Assembly (NCBI RefSeq): GCF_000832305.1
Contig: NZ_CP010536.1
Span: forward strand, 1,302,001-1,366,000
Direction of reading: 5' to 3'
DNA: 64,000 nt
From: Cupriavidus basilensis
Lineage (GTDB): Bacteria; Pseudomonadota; Gammaproteobacteria; Burkholderiales; Burkholderiaceae
Positions within the stretch are counted from its first letter, which is position 1; each line of letters opens with the position of its first letter. The notes beneath the pieces were generated by a model, which had not been told where the DNA came from, did not search any database, and saw only the letters and a list, made by a program, of their open reading frames with translations. Positions 49,730-62,373 of this stretch are shown here, piece by piece. Made by a program: the position numbers and the translations under genes.

Positions 49730-50551
49730 ATGACGTACTGTGTAGCCATGCGGCTGGATGCCGGGCTGGTGTTCCTCTCTGATTCGCGCACCAATGCCGG
49801 TGTCGATGCGATCTCGACCGCTCGCAAGATGACCGTGTTCGAGGAGCCGGGCGACCGCGTGATGGTCTTGCTGACCGCGGGCAACCTGGCGATCAGCCAG
49901 GCGGTGCGCCAGATCCTGGCGGAGGGCCGCGACGAGAAGCGCTCGCTGTGGGCGGCGCGCGATATGTTCGAGGCGGCCGCCATCGTTGGCGACGCGGTGC
50001 GCCAGGTGCACAAGCACGACGCCCACGCGCTGCGCGAGGCCGGCATCGAGTTCAATGTAAGCCTGATCTTCGGCGGCCAGATCCGCGGCGAACGCGTGCG
50101 CCTGTTCCATGTGTACGCTGCCGGGAATTTCGTCGAGGCCACCCCCGAGAACTGCTATTTTCAGATCGGCGAGGCCAAGTACGGCAAGCCCATCATCGAT
50201 CGCGTGGTCGAGCCGACGCTGCCGCTGGGCGAGGCAGCCAAGTGTGCGCTGATCTCGATGGATTCCACGTTGAAGTCGAATATCTCGGTAGGCCTGCCGC
50301 TGGACCTGCTGGTCTACGAGGGCGATTCGCTGCGCGTGACCCGCTTTGTCAACATTGACGAGAAGAACGCCTACTTCCGCATGATCCGCGATACCTGGGG
50401 GCAACGCTTGCGCCAGGTCTTCGGCGAGATCAACGATCCGGAGTGGGATGCCAACGCGCCGGCCGAGTTTCCGCTGGCGCGCCAGGGCGCGGGCGACCGC
50501 TGGGGCCAGCCAGTGCGCGCCACGCGCGAACGTGCCGGCACGCAGGACTGA
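49730..50551 (+). CDS. Anbu peptidase (ancestral proteasome beta-subunit homologue)
   Basis: This is a 273-residue proteasome/HslV-fold protein (COG3484). After removal of Met1 the N-terminal Thr (TYCVAMRLDAGLVFLSDSR) becomes the expected nucleophile, Asp17 is in place, and a Lys at mature position 32 fits the catalytic Lys. The rest keeps the NTN-hydrolase four-layer pattern, ending with a C-terminal extension rich in Arg and Pro. No ATPase partner is encoded beside it. The four-gene set with ATP-grasp, alpha-E and transglutaminase is the conserved Anbu neighbourhood. Confidence 0.9.
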   Translation: MTYCVAMRLDAGLVFLSDSRTNAGVDAISTARKMTVFEEPGDRVMVLLTAGNLAISQAVRQILAEGRDEKRSLWAARDMFEAAAIVGDAVRQVHKHDAHALREAGIEFNVSLIFGGQIRGERVRLFHVYAAGNFVEATPENCYFQIGEAKYGKPIIDRVVEPTLPLGEAAKCALISMDSTLKSNISVGLPLDLLVYEGDSLRVTRFVNIDEKNAYFRMIRDTWGQRLRQVFGEINDPEWDANAPAEFPLARQGAGDRWGQPVRATRERAGTQD

Positions 50552-50572
50552 GGGCGCACCGCGAATACCCCG

Positions 50573-51378
50573 ATGCGCGACATTCTGCATTTTTCGCACG
50601 CCAACGGTTTTCCGGTCAGCACCTACCGCAAGCTGTTTGGAACGCTGGAAGACGATTTCGAGATCCGCGCCGTGGACCGTTATGGCCACGACCCGAAATT
50701 CCCGGTCACGCGCGAGTGGCCGCACCTGGTCGATGAGCTGCTGGCTTCGATCGAGCAGAAGTACCGCGAGCCGGTATGGCTGGTGGGGCATTCGCTTGGT
50801 GGTTTCCTGTCGCTGATGGCCGCGCTGCGCCGCCCGCAGTGGGTGCGCGGCGTGGTGATGCTGGATTCGCCCGTGATTGCCGGGTGGCGCGCCGCCTTGC
50901 TCAAGGCCGGTCAGCGCTTCGGCCTGGATGAGCGGCCCAGCCCGGCTGCCGCGACCCGGCGGCGGCGCACGCACTGGCCGGATGCCGAGGCGGTGTGGGA
51001 GCATTTCCGCTCCAAGCCGGTGTTTGCATCGTGGGACGAGGAAGTGCTGCGCGACTATGCGATGCATGGCACGGAGCCGACCGGCAACGACGCCGAGCGC
51101 CGCCTGCGCTTCGAGCGCGAGATCGAGTACCAGATCTACCGCACGCTGCCCACCAGCCTGGGGGCGCGCCGGTGCCGGTCAGCTTTGTCGCAGGCACGCG
51201 CTCGCGCGAAGTGCGGCAATGCGGGCTCGGCGCCACGCGCAAGCTGGTGGGCGAGCGCCTGCGCTTTATCGAGGGCGGGCACCTGTATCCGATGGAGCAT
51301 CCCGGGCAGACCGCCGGACTGATCCGCGATCTGGTCGGGCAAATGCGGGGCGACGGCACTGCCTGCGCGCGTCCGTAG
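50573..51378 (+). pseudogene. Alpha/beta hydrolase, frame broken in a G-run
   Basis: The first 200 residues are a good alpha/beta hydrolase (MRDILHFSHANGFPVSTYRK, nucleophile Ser74 in VGHSLGGF). After TLPTSLG the frame goes wrong and stops at 51322 as an Arg/Ala/Ser-rich tail. One extra G in the five-G run 51160-51164 would restore GGAPVPVSFVAGTRSREV, continuing to the catalytic His in GGHLYPMEHP and a stop at 51378. As read, the catalytic His is lost. It is either a sequencing or assembly error, a true pseudogene or a phase-variable gene. Confidence 0.85.
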
Positions 51379-51470
51379 GCGGGGCAGGATAGGGCGGGGC
51401 GCGGGGGCACGAGTGCGAAGCGCCGAAAGCGTCTCAGCGGTTGCCGGGCAAGGCGACTTGTCGCAAATGC

Positions 51471-53181
<1,711 letters not shown>

Positions 53182-53210
53182 GCCCCGGCACCGCAAGCAG
53201 GAGATTAGCG

Positions 53211-54083
<873 letters not shown>

Positions 54084-54102
54084 GCTTGCCGTGCCTCCGC
54101 GG

Positions 54103-54128
54103 TCATGGCCGTCATCAGGCGGCCATGA
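54103..54128 (+). other. Stem-loop between kdsA and the DUF1330 gene
   Basis: TCATGGCC and GGCCATGA form a perfect 8-base stem with a 10-base loop, 20 bases after the kdsA stop. No T-run follows. Confidence 0.35.
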
Positions 54129-54173
54129 TCAGCCAAGTAGAATCAACATCATAAGAACACACGGAGATACGCC

Positions 54174-55867
<1,694 letters not shown>

Positions 55868-55875
55868 GCTCGTGC

Positions 55876-55913
55876 CATGCGCCGGCCGCGCACAATGCCG
55901 CGGCCGGCGCATG
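55876..55913 (+). other. Strong stem-loop between eno and ftsB
   Basis: A perfect 15-base, very GC-rich stem (CATGCGCCGGCCGCG and its complement) with an 8-base loop lies 9 bases after the eno stop. It lacks an immediate T-run, so it may act as a 3'-end stabiliser or partial terminator reducing ftsB expression relative to eno. Confidence 0.6.
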
Positions 55914-55950
55914 ACGCAACTTCCCTTCTTTTGCTTAAGCGCCGGAATCC

Positions 55951-56289
55951 ATGCGCCTGATCTCGTTGCTGTTGTTTGTGCTGTTGCTCGCCATCCAGTA
56001 TCCACTATGGCTGGGCAAGGGCGGCTGGCTGCGTGTGTGGGATATGGACAAGCAGGCGCAGGAACAGATTGCGCACAACCAGGCGCTCAAGCTGCGCAAC
56101 GCCAAGCTGGAAGGGGAAGTGAAGGACTTGCAGGATGGCACCGGCGCCATTGAGGAGCGTGCCCGCTATGAGCTGGGCATGGTCAAGGATGGCGAGGTGT
56201 TCGTGCAGTTCGTGGCACCGGCCCCCAAGGTCAGCGCCACGCCGCCGCTGCCGCCTCCGGCGAACTCCCCGGCATTCAATCGCCACTAA
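55951..56289 (+). CDS. ftsB: Cell division protein FtsB
   Basis: This is a 112-residue bitopic divisome protein in the FtsBLQ complex. One membrane span ([18 protein letters not shown], residues 3-20) is followed by a short [10 protein letters not shown] linker typical of FtsB, a coiled coil (about 32-62) and a Pro-rich periplasmic tail. Position after eno is its usual place. Confidence 0.93.
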   Translation: MRLISLLLFVLLLAIQYPLWLGKGGWLRVWDMDKQAQEQIAHNQALKLRNAKLEGEVKDLQDGTGAIEERARYELGMVKDGEVFVQFVAPAPKVSATPPLPPPANSPAFNRH

Positions 56290-56412
56290 GCTGGCGTCTT
56301 TCCCGTTTCTGTCTCGTGGCGTCTGCCGCCGTTGCTGCGCAACGGCATGGATGACGCAGGCTCGCGTCCTTGGTTGCCTGCTGCACCAGTTTCGTTAGCT
56401 GCTTACCGCTGC

Positions 56413-56814
56413 TTACCACCAGTACGGATAGCCACCGTAGCCCCAGCCCCGGTATCCCGGGCTGCTGAATCCGACTCCGCCGCCCCAGTGCCCGCCGCCC
56501 CAGCCGCCGTAGTACAGGTTCCAGCTAGGCGAGGGATACGCATAGTAGGTTGCCGCCCGCGCCATGGCTTCCGCCTGTTGCTGGCGGGCAATCGCGGCAT
56601 CCTGCTCGCGCAGTACCTGGCGGTTCAGCTCGCCGATCTTCTGGATTTCTTCCGCGGTGACGGGCGGCGGCGGCACGCCGTTGGGCGCCAGGCGGGCTGT
56701 CGGCGGCGAGCCGTTGAGGTCGCGCGGCAGCTGGGCGCAGCCGCCGCAGGCCAGCACGGCGCCAAGCAGCATGGCGCTGATCGTGGCGCACGGGTGAGAG
56801 GACAAAGCGGACAT
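56413..56814 (-). CDS. Small lipoprotein with Gly/Trp/Tyr-rich tail
   Basis: This is a 133-residue protein. The signal segment ISAMLLGAVLACGGCAQLP contains a lipobox ending at the first Cys. A helical segment (TAEEIQKIGELNRQVLREQD) and a Gln/Ala-rich stretch follow, then a C-terminus rich in Gly, Tyr, Trp and Pro (YYGGWGGGHWGGG). A GGGAG site precedes ATG 56814. No family recognised. Confidence 0.75.
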   Translation of the reverse strand: MSALSSHPCATISAMLLGAVLACGGCAQLPRDLNGSPPTARLAPNGVPPPPVTAEEIQKIGELNRQVLREQDAAIARQQQAEAMARAATYYAYPSPSWNLYYGGWGGGHWGGGVGFSSPGYRGWGYGGYPYWW

Positions 56815-56940
56815 GATGACTCCCTGACTCTGGTGAGGCGCTGACGCTTGGACCCCGGCGCAGTGCAGAAAGGTTCCTGCCGTTGCGCTTCGCATCATGG
56901 CCCGCACCGTCGCTCGCATCGCCGTTGCGCGCGCCGCCGC

Positions 56941-57969
56941 TCAGTGCTGCTGGCCCGCGCCGTCGCCGGCGCCGGTAGCCACAGGCACCGGCGTGAACAG
57001 CTGCGCGCAGTCGACCGGGTCGAAGTGGTATTGCTGGCCGCAGAAATCGCATTGGATTTCCACTTCGCCGCGTTCCACCAGGATGTCTTCAATTTCCACG
57101 CGGCCCAGGTTCTGCAGCATGCCCGCCACCTTGGCGCGCGAGCACGAGCATTGGAAGTGCGGCGTCAGCGGCTCGAACACACGCAGGCCGGTGGCTTCCA
57201 GGTCTTCCCAGAACAGGCGGCGCAGTAAGGTGTCCGGGGTCTCGGCCAGCAGTTCGGCGTCCTTGAGCGTGGCGCCGAGCTGGCAGGCACGGTCCCAGGT
57301 GTCGAGGTCCTGCGCGCGGGCGGTCTCCGCCAGCGGCGCGCCGGTTTCGCCGACTTGCGCGGGCTCACGCTCGGCGTGGCCTTCCAGCGTGCCGCCGTAG
57401 GAGGGCAGCTTTTGCAGCAGCATGCCGGCGGCAACCTTGTCGTCGGCGGCCAGCCATAGCCGCGTGTCGAGCTGCTCGGACGTCTGCATATAGTGCTCGA
57501 GCACGGCGGTCATGGATGTCATCGGGCCATGCTTGTCGGCCAGGGGCACGATGCTCTGGTACGGCTGCTGCCCGGGCAGCTTGTCCTGCGGGTCCAGCGT
57601 GATGGCAAAGCGGCCGTGGCCGCTGACGTTGACGAGATCCGCCAATGTGGCGTCGTCGGCCAGCGTCACGCCTTCGGCCAGCTTGGCCGTTGCTCGCATT
57701 GACAGGTCGGACAGGCACTCCACCACCAGCATGCGCACCGGGCCATCGCCGTGCACTTGCATCACCAGCGCGCCGTTGAACTTCAGGTTGGCCGAAAGCA
57801 GGGCGGCGGCCGACATCATTTCGCCCAGCAGCCGGCGCACCGGCGTGGGGTAATGGTTGCGGCGCAGCACTTCTTGCCAGGTGGCCTGCATGCGTACCAG
57901 CTCGCCGCGCACGGGGGCCGCGTCGAACAGGAATTTCTGCAGGGTGTCAGGGGTGGTGGTGTCAGTCAC
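56941..57969 (-). CDS. hslO: Redox-regulated chaperone Hsp33
   Basis: This 342-residue holdase is activated by oxidation. The C-terminal zinc switch is complete: CSC in HFQCSCSRAKV and CDFC in IQCDFCGQQYHF. The body has the conserved GDGPVRMLVVE and GHGRFAITLD segments. The likely start is GTG 57969 (VTDTTTPDTLQKF); no ATG fits. The C-terminal tail is Gly/Ala rich. It is downstream of the gamma-carbonic-anhydrase-like gene on the same strand, with a 47-base gap. Confidence 0.94.
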   Translation of the reverse strand: MTDTTTPDTLQKFLFDAAPVRGELVRMQATWQEVLRRNHYPTPVRRLLGEMMSAAALLSANLKFNGALVMQVHGDGPVRMLVVECLSDLSMRATAKLAEGVTLADDATLADLVNVSGHGRFAITLDPQDKLPGQQPYQSIVPLADKHGPMTSMTAVLEHYMQTSEQLDTRLWLAADDKVAAGMLLQKLPSYGGTLEGHAEREPAQVGETGAPLAETARAQDLDTWDRACQLGATLKDAELLAETPDTLLRRLFWEDLEATGLRVFEPLTPHFQCSCSRAKVAGMLQNLGRVEIEDILVERGEVEIQCDFCGQQYHFDPVDCAQLFTPVPVATGAGDGAGQQH

Positions 57970-58016
57970 GATGATCCGTCGGTAATGCGGAGCCGCTGGC
58001 GCGGCGCCTTGGTCGC

Positions 58017-58541
58017 TTAGTCGATGCGTTTGAGTTGTGTCTTGTACATGGCCTGGCGAGTGGCATAGGTCTCGGCATTGCGATACAGGTTGGCCACGTC
58101 CTGCTCGGTGAGCTCTCGCACCACCTTGGCCGGCGCGCCGAGGATCAGCGAACGGTCCGGGAACACCTTGCCTTCGGTGACCACGGCGCCGGCGCCGACA
58201 AGGCACTCCTTGCCGATCACCGCGCGGTTCAGGATCACCGCCTGGATGCCGATCAGCGAGCCTTCGCCCACCGTGCAGCCGTGCAGCATGGCCTGGTGGC
58301 CGATCGAGACCTTGTCGCCGATGGTCAGCGGGCAGCCGGGGTCGGTATGGAGCACGGTGCCTTCCTGCACATTGCTGGACTCGCCAACCACGATCGGCTC
58401 GTTGTCGCCTCGGATCACCACGCCTGGCCATACGCTGGCACGCGCCTTGAGCGTCACGTTGCCGATGATGGTGGCCTCCGGCGCCACGTAGGCATCCGGA
58501 TCGATGGTGGGGGCAACGTCGCCGAGCTGGTAAAGCGCCAT
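58017..58541 (-). CDS. Gamma-carbonic-anhydrase-like (YrdA-type) hexapeptide protein
   Basis: This 174-residue left-handed beta-helix protein has hexapeptide repeats from about residue 20 to 150 (VAPEATIIGNVTLKARASVW and following). The metal-binding His residues are in VLHTDPG, SIGHQAMLHG. Many members lack carbonic anhydrase activity, so the reaction is uncertain. A GGAGA site precedes ATG 58541. Confidence 0.9.
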   Translation of the reverse strand: MALYQLGDVAPTIDPDAYVAPEATIIGNVTLKARASVWPGVVIRGDNEPIVVGESSNVQEGTVLHTDPGCPLTIGDKVSIGHQAMLHGCTVGEGSLIGIQAVILNRAVIGKECLVGAGAVVTEGKVFPDRSLILGAPAKVVRELTEQDVANLYRNAETYATRQAMYKTQLKRID

Positions 58542-58672
58542 GGGGTCTCCTGCACAAGTTCGTATGGGTATATGGGGTTTGCCGCCGGGCTTTAAAGGGT
58601 CGTGGGCGGGCCTGCTGGCATAGGGTGCCACCTGCCGGGCCCTACAATGGCGGCAAACCGGATTTTACGCTT

Positions 58673-59593
58673 ATGCCAGCAAACCTACCCGACGCCGCGT
58701 CGCCTGGCGCCCCTGACCCCGATCGCGGTGCCACGCCTGGTGCTCTATCCGGCGCGGCGGCGCCGTCCTTGCGCCGCCAGGCGCTTGCCATCCTGTGCCT
58801 GAGCGACGCGCACGAGAAGGCTGCGGCCACACGCCGGATGCGGCTGGCGGCCGAGGCCATGGCGCCAGACGCCCTGGGCATCGGCGAGGCGATCGCGGCC
58901 GAACTGCCGTTGCCCGGCCGGCCGGCGCTGCCCGAACTGGTGGCCCCGCAGCGGGTGGAGCGGCGCCGCTCCATCCATACGCCCGCCGGCCGCGCGGCGC
59001 TGATCCACGCGCTCGCGCATATCGAGTTCAACGCGATCAACCTGGCGCTGGATGCCATCTGGCGATTCGATGCGATGCCGGTAGCCTTCTACCTGGACTG
59101 GCTGCGCGTGGCCGACGAGGAGGCGCTGCATTTCAGCCTGCTCGCGCAGCACCTGGCCACGCTGGATGCATGCTACGGCGATTTTCCGGCGCACAACAGC
59201 CTGTGGGAGATGGCGGACAAGACTGCCGGCGACGTGCTGGCGCGCATGGCGCTGGTGCCGCGCACGCTGGAGGCGCGCGGGCTGGATGCCTCGCCGCCGG
59301 TGCGCGCCAAGCTCGCAGCCGCGGGCGATCATGAGGCCGCCGCCATCATCGACATCATCTTGCGCGACGAGGTAGGTCACGTAGCCATTGGCAACCACTG
59401 GTACCGCTGGCTATGCGCCTCCCGCGGCCTGGACCCCGTCGCCACCTACGCCGAACTGGCCGAGCGCTACCAGGCGCCGCGCCTGCGGCCGCCCTTCAAC
59501 CTGGCGGCGCGCCGCGCGGCGGGTTTCGACGAGGATGAGCTGGCGTGGCTCGAGGGACAGGCCGCTCAGTTGTATTCCGTCACCACGACATAG
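58673..59593 (+). CDS. Ferritin-like DUF455 protein
   Basis: This is a 306-residue helical protein. Candidate diiron ligands are the Glu in HIEFNAINLALDAIWRF, the ExxH in DEEALHFSLL and the ExxH in RDEVGHVAIGNHWYRWL, the spacing expected for a ferritin-like four-helix bundle. The family is related to oxygenases such as MiaE, but the substrate is unknown. Its last 28 bases overlap the convergent fimbrial-type gene. Confidence 0.88.
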   Translation: MPANLPDAASPGAPDPDRGATPGALSGAAAPSLRRQALAILCLSDAHEKAAATRRMRLAAEAMAPDALGIGEAIAAELPLPGRPALPELVAPQRVERRRSIHTPAGRAALIHALAHIEFNAINLALDAIWRFDAMPVAFYLDWLRVADEEALHFSLLAQHLATLDACYGDFPAHNSLWEMADKTAGDVLARMALVPRTLEARGLDASPPVRAKLAAAGDHEAAAIIDIILRDEVGHVAIGNHWYRWLCASRGLDPVATYAELAERYQAPRLRPPFNLAARRAAGFDEDELAWLEGQAAQLYSVTTT

Positions 59594-59922
59594 CCCTGCT
59601 TGTTGCCGCTACCGGGGCCGGTCGCGAATTGCACGGGCACGACAAAGGCGCGCGCGGTCGCCAGCTGGACGGCCCGGCCAGGCTGTAGCGGCAGGGCGGC
59701 AGACTCCGCGGCATGCGTGCCGTTTGCCGGACAACTTAGCGAGGCGGTCCCGCTCGTGCTGATTTGCGTATTGCAGGGGGGCGCGACGATGGCCCCCCGG
59801 AAGTAGATCACGCCGTCCGCGGCCCACGCGGATACCGAAAGCAAAGCACTCGCCAGGGCCAGCGGCAGCCGAAGAGCGAAGCGGTGGGAGGCGGCGCGGC
59901 CGGTGCTTGCAAACGTGCTCAT
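59566..59922 (-). CDS. Short fimbrial-type (FimA-like) secreted protein
   Basis: This is a 118-residue protein. A signal peptide ends at SVSAWA, and the mature protein begins ADGVIYFRGAIVAPPC, the typical start of type 1 pilins with the conserved Cys; a second Cys is in ASLSCPANG. It is shorter than normal pilins (about 150-180) and has no chaperone or usher beside it. The family's penultimate Tyr is kept near the C-terminus (VVVTEYN). A strong AGGAG site precedes ATG 59922. Confidence 0.75.
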   Translation of the reverse strand: MSTFASTGRAASHRFALRLPLALASALLSVSAWAADGVIYFRGAIVAPPCNTQISTSGTASLSCPANGTHAAESAALPLQPGRAVQLATARAFVVPVQFATGPGSGNKQGYVVVTEYN

Positions 59923-60488
59923 CGTGATCTCCTGTTCGTCATTGACTTGAGGCACATTGGGAAATTTCTGTGCGCTCTTTGGGAACTTTATTTCCCGAAA
60001 TTGGGAAAAACAATCAAGATAATCAGAGTTTTCCCAACCCTTTTTTTGCACTAATCTGTTAGGTCAGGTTGCAGATCAGGTTGCGAAATGCGCTGCTATC
60101 GGCCGTGTCGATGCCGCTGGGGATATAAGAAAAACCCTGATAAAAATGGGAAAAAGAGAATGATTCTTGTTGGCTTTTATAGGGATGATCCTATAAATTT
60201 TTCGGAGAAAATGCGCTGGCATGGATGCCTTCCTCTGCGACTGGAACGTGTGGACCGATCTGCCGAATGGGATGCGCAATAGCGATGCGCTCCGCATGTC
60301 CTTGCTAACGTCAGATTCGACGAAAACTTGACTGCCGGGAGGGCGGCGCGGATCGACGCGGGCGATCGGTTGTCGGTGGCGCGGCAGGTTGTGCCGGCCG
60401 GACGCTGGGAGGCGGGGCTTGGGGGGCGGGTTTGAGTGCCTGGGGCAGGGGCGGGCGAGAGCCTTGCGGCCGCACCCGCCTGCCAGTG
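59923..60488. other. AT-rich 566-base gap with repeated TTGGGAA motifs
   Basis: No gene is supported here. TTGGGAA(A) occurs at 59957, 59979 and 60001, inverted at 60029-60037, with a close copy (ATGGGAAAA) at 60146. TTTCCC-N6-GGGAAA (59991-60008) forms a dyad. A perfect TTTATAGG-N6-CCTATAAA dyad lies at 60176-60197. The first 230 bases are much more AT-rich than the genome around them and are probably the control region of the fimbrial-type gene. The right half (60300-60488) is GC-rich with nothing recognisable. Confidence 0.55.
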
Positions 60489-62222
60489 CTACGGGTGCGC
60501 TGGCGCGCCGCGCCGGGCTTCGATTTCGCGCAGCACGCGCCGCTGGATCTTGCCGGTGGTGGTCATCGGCAACTGCGCGATGAATTCGATGACCTTGGGA
60601 TACTCGTACGGCGCAAGCTGGCCGCGCACATGCTGCTGCAGCTCGGCGACCAGCGCGGCGTCGGCCTGCGCCGAACGCACGATCGATGGCACCAGCACGA
60701 TGAACGCCTTGACCACCGCGCCGCGCTCCGGGTCCGGTGAGGGCACCACCGCGCAGTTCGACACGGCGGGATGCTTGAGCAGGCAGTTCTCGATCTCGCT
60801 CGGGCCAATGCGGTAGCCGGAGGATTTGAAGACATCGTCGGCGCGCCCCTGGTACCACAGGTAGCCGTCTTCGTCGATGCGCGCCAGGTCGCCCGTGCGG
60901 CACCAGTGCAGGCCGTCGCGCGCCAGGTACTTGCCGGCGGTGGCGTCGTCATTTCGCCAGTAGCCGAGGAAGAACACGGGGTCGGGATGGCCGTGGACGT
61001 CGGTGCTGCACACGGCCACCTCGCCGTCCTCGCCAGCCGCGCAGGGCCTGCCCTCGTCATCGACGACGGCGACGCGGTGCCCGGGGTAGGGCCTTCCCAT
61101 CGAGCCCGGGCGCGCCGGCCAGCCTGGCTGGCCATCGTCGTTTTGCGCGGTGCAGTTGCCCACGATGTAGTTGATCTCGGTCTGGCCGAACATCTCGTTG
61201 ACGACCACGCCGAGTGCGTCGCGGCACCAGGCGAACACGGTTTCTCCCACGGCCTCGCCCGCGCTCATCAGCGCGCGCAGGTGCAACTGGTAATGCGCGC
61301 GCGGGGCGGGGCAGGTCTTCATCATCTGCTTGAGCGCGGTGGGAAACAGGAAGGTATTGGTGACGCGATAACGCGCCATCAGCTCGAAGGCGGTTTGCGC
61401 GGAGAACCTGCCCTGGTAGCCCACGATGGTCTTGCCGAAGTACAGCGTGGGCATCAGCGCATCCCACAGCCCGCCGGTCCAGGCCCAGTCCGCCGGGCTC
61501 CAGAACACGTCGTCGGCATGGGGGAACCAGTTTTGCGAACAGACGAAGCCGGGGAGATTGCCTATCAGCGCGCGGTGCGGGATCAGGGCGCCCTTGGGCG
61601 GGCCGGTGGTGCCGCTGGTGTAGATCAGCACCGCAGCCTCATCGGCCTTGGTCACGACCGCGGTGAACGCCGGCAACTCGGCGGCCAGCAGCGCATCCCA
61701 GTCGTGCTCCGCGCGGCCCACGGCGGCACCGGCGCCGATCACCGTGGCCAGAGCCGGACACTCCGCGCGCGCGGCCAGCACGTTGTCGATTGAGGATTCG
61801 TCGGCAATCGCCACGCACGCCTCGCTGTGCTGGAGGCGGTACGCCAGGGCTTCCGGGCCGAACAGCATCGACAACGGCATGGCGATGGCGCCGAGCTGAT
61901 AGATCGCCATATGCGCAATTACCGTCTCGATGCGCTGCGGCATGACGATGCCCACGCGGTCGCCCCGCGCCACACCCAGCGTGCGCAGCGCCCGGCAGAG
62001 GCGATCGGCCTCGGCCTGGATGAAGGCGTAGCTGTAGCTGGCGCGGCGCCCGTCCTCGTGCTCGGTGTGGACCGCGATGCGATCCATCGTGGCCGGGTCG
62101 CGTGCCCAGCGGCCGCAGCATGCTTCGGCCAGGTTGAAAAACTCGGGCACATGCCAGTGGAATTGCGAGTGTAGCGCGGGATAGTCGTCGCGCCGGCTTG
62201 CTGGCAGGGCAGGTGCGGCCAT
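60489..62222 (-). CDS. Acyl-CoA synthetase (AMP-forming)
   Basis: This 577-residue adenylate-forming enzyme belongs to the acetyl/medium-chain acyl-CoA synthetase group. The P-loop is VLIYTSGTTGPPKGALI, the ATP-binding motif is FGQTEINYIVG, and the catalytic Lys is in TTTGKIQRRVLREIE at the C-terminus. The substrate is uncertain, probably a short- or medium-chain acid. An AGGAG site precedes ATG 62222. It is divergent from an alpha/beta hydrolase over a shared palindrome. Confidence 0.92.
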   Translation of the reverse strand: MAAPALPASRRDDYPALHSQFHWHVPEFFNLAEACCGRWARDPATMDRIAVHTEHEDGRRASYSYAFIQAEADRLCRALRTLGVARGDRVGIVMPQRIETVIAHMAIYQLGAIAMPLSMLFGPEALAYRLQHSEACVAIADESSIDNVLAARAECPALATVIGAGAAVGRAEHDWDALLAAELPAFTAVVTKADEAAVLIYTSGTTGPPKGALIPHRALIGNLPGFVCSQNWFPHADDVFWSPADWAWTGGLWDALMPTLYFGKTIVGYQGRFSAQTAFELMARYRVTNTFLFPTALKQMMKTCPAPRAHYQLHLRALMSAGEAVGETVFAWCRDALGVVVNEMFGQTEINYIVGNCTAQNDDGQPGWPARPGSMGRPYPGHRVAVVDDEGRPCAAGEDGEVAVCSTDVHGHPDPVFFLGYWRNDDATAGKYLARDGLHWCRTGDLARIDEDGYLWYQGRADDVFKSSGYRIGPSEIENCLLKHPAVSNCAVVPSPDPERGAVVKAFIVLVPSIVRSAQADAALVAELQQHVRGQLAPYEYPKVIEFIAQLPMTTTGKIQRRVLREIEARRGAPAHP

Positions 62223-62272
62223 GCTGGGTCTCCTGGGTTGCGTTCGGGATGCGGGCCGGGCCGGCTTGCCGC

Positions 62273-62298
62273 TATAATCCACAAACGAACGATCGTTC
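62273..62298 (+). promoter_or_regulatory. Promoter -10 and 12-base palindromic operator
   Basis: TATAAT (62273-62278) is followed nine bases later by the perfect palindrome GAACGATCGTTC (62287-62298), which would cover the transcription start toward the hydrolase. Palindromes of this kind are typical TetR-family operators; no regulator is encoded next to it in the window. A related core ACGATCGT occurs in the phaZ upstream gap (14656-14663). Confidence 0.55.
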
Positions 62299-62373
62299 TA
62301 TTTTTTTGGCTTCCCCGTTGCCGCGGGTGAAAGCGTCTGCCACGATCAGGGAAAAGGCACCCGGGGAGACACC

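Noticed and set aside
60088..60282. 64-codon plus-strand open frame in the 59.9-60.5 kb gap
   Set aside because: It crosses both operator-like dyads, has no hydrophobic or domain pattern, and its internal ATG after CGGAGAAA gives only 23 codons. Not enough to call a gene.
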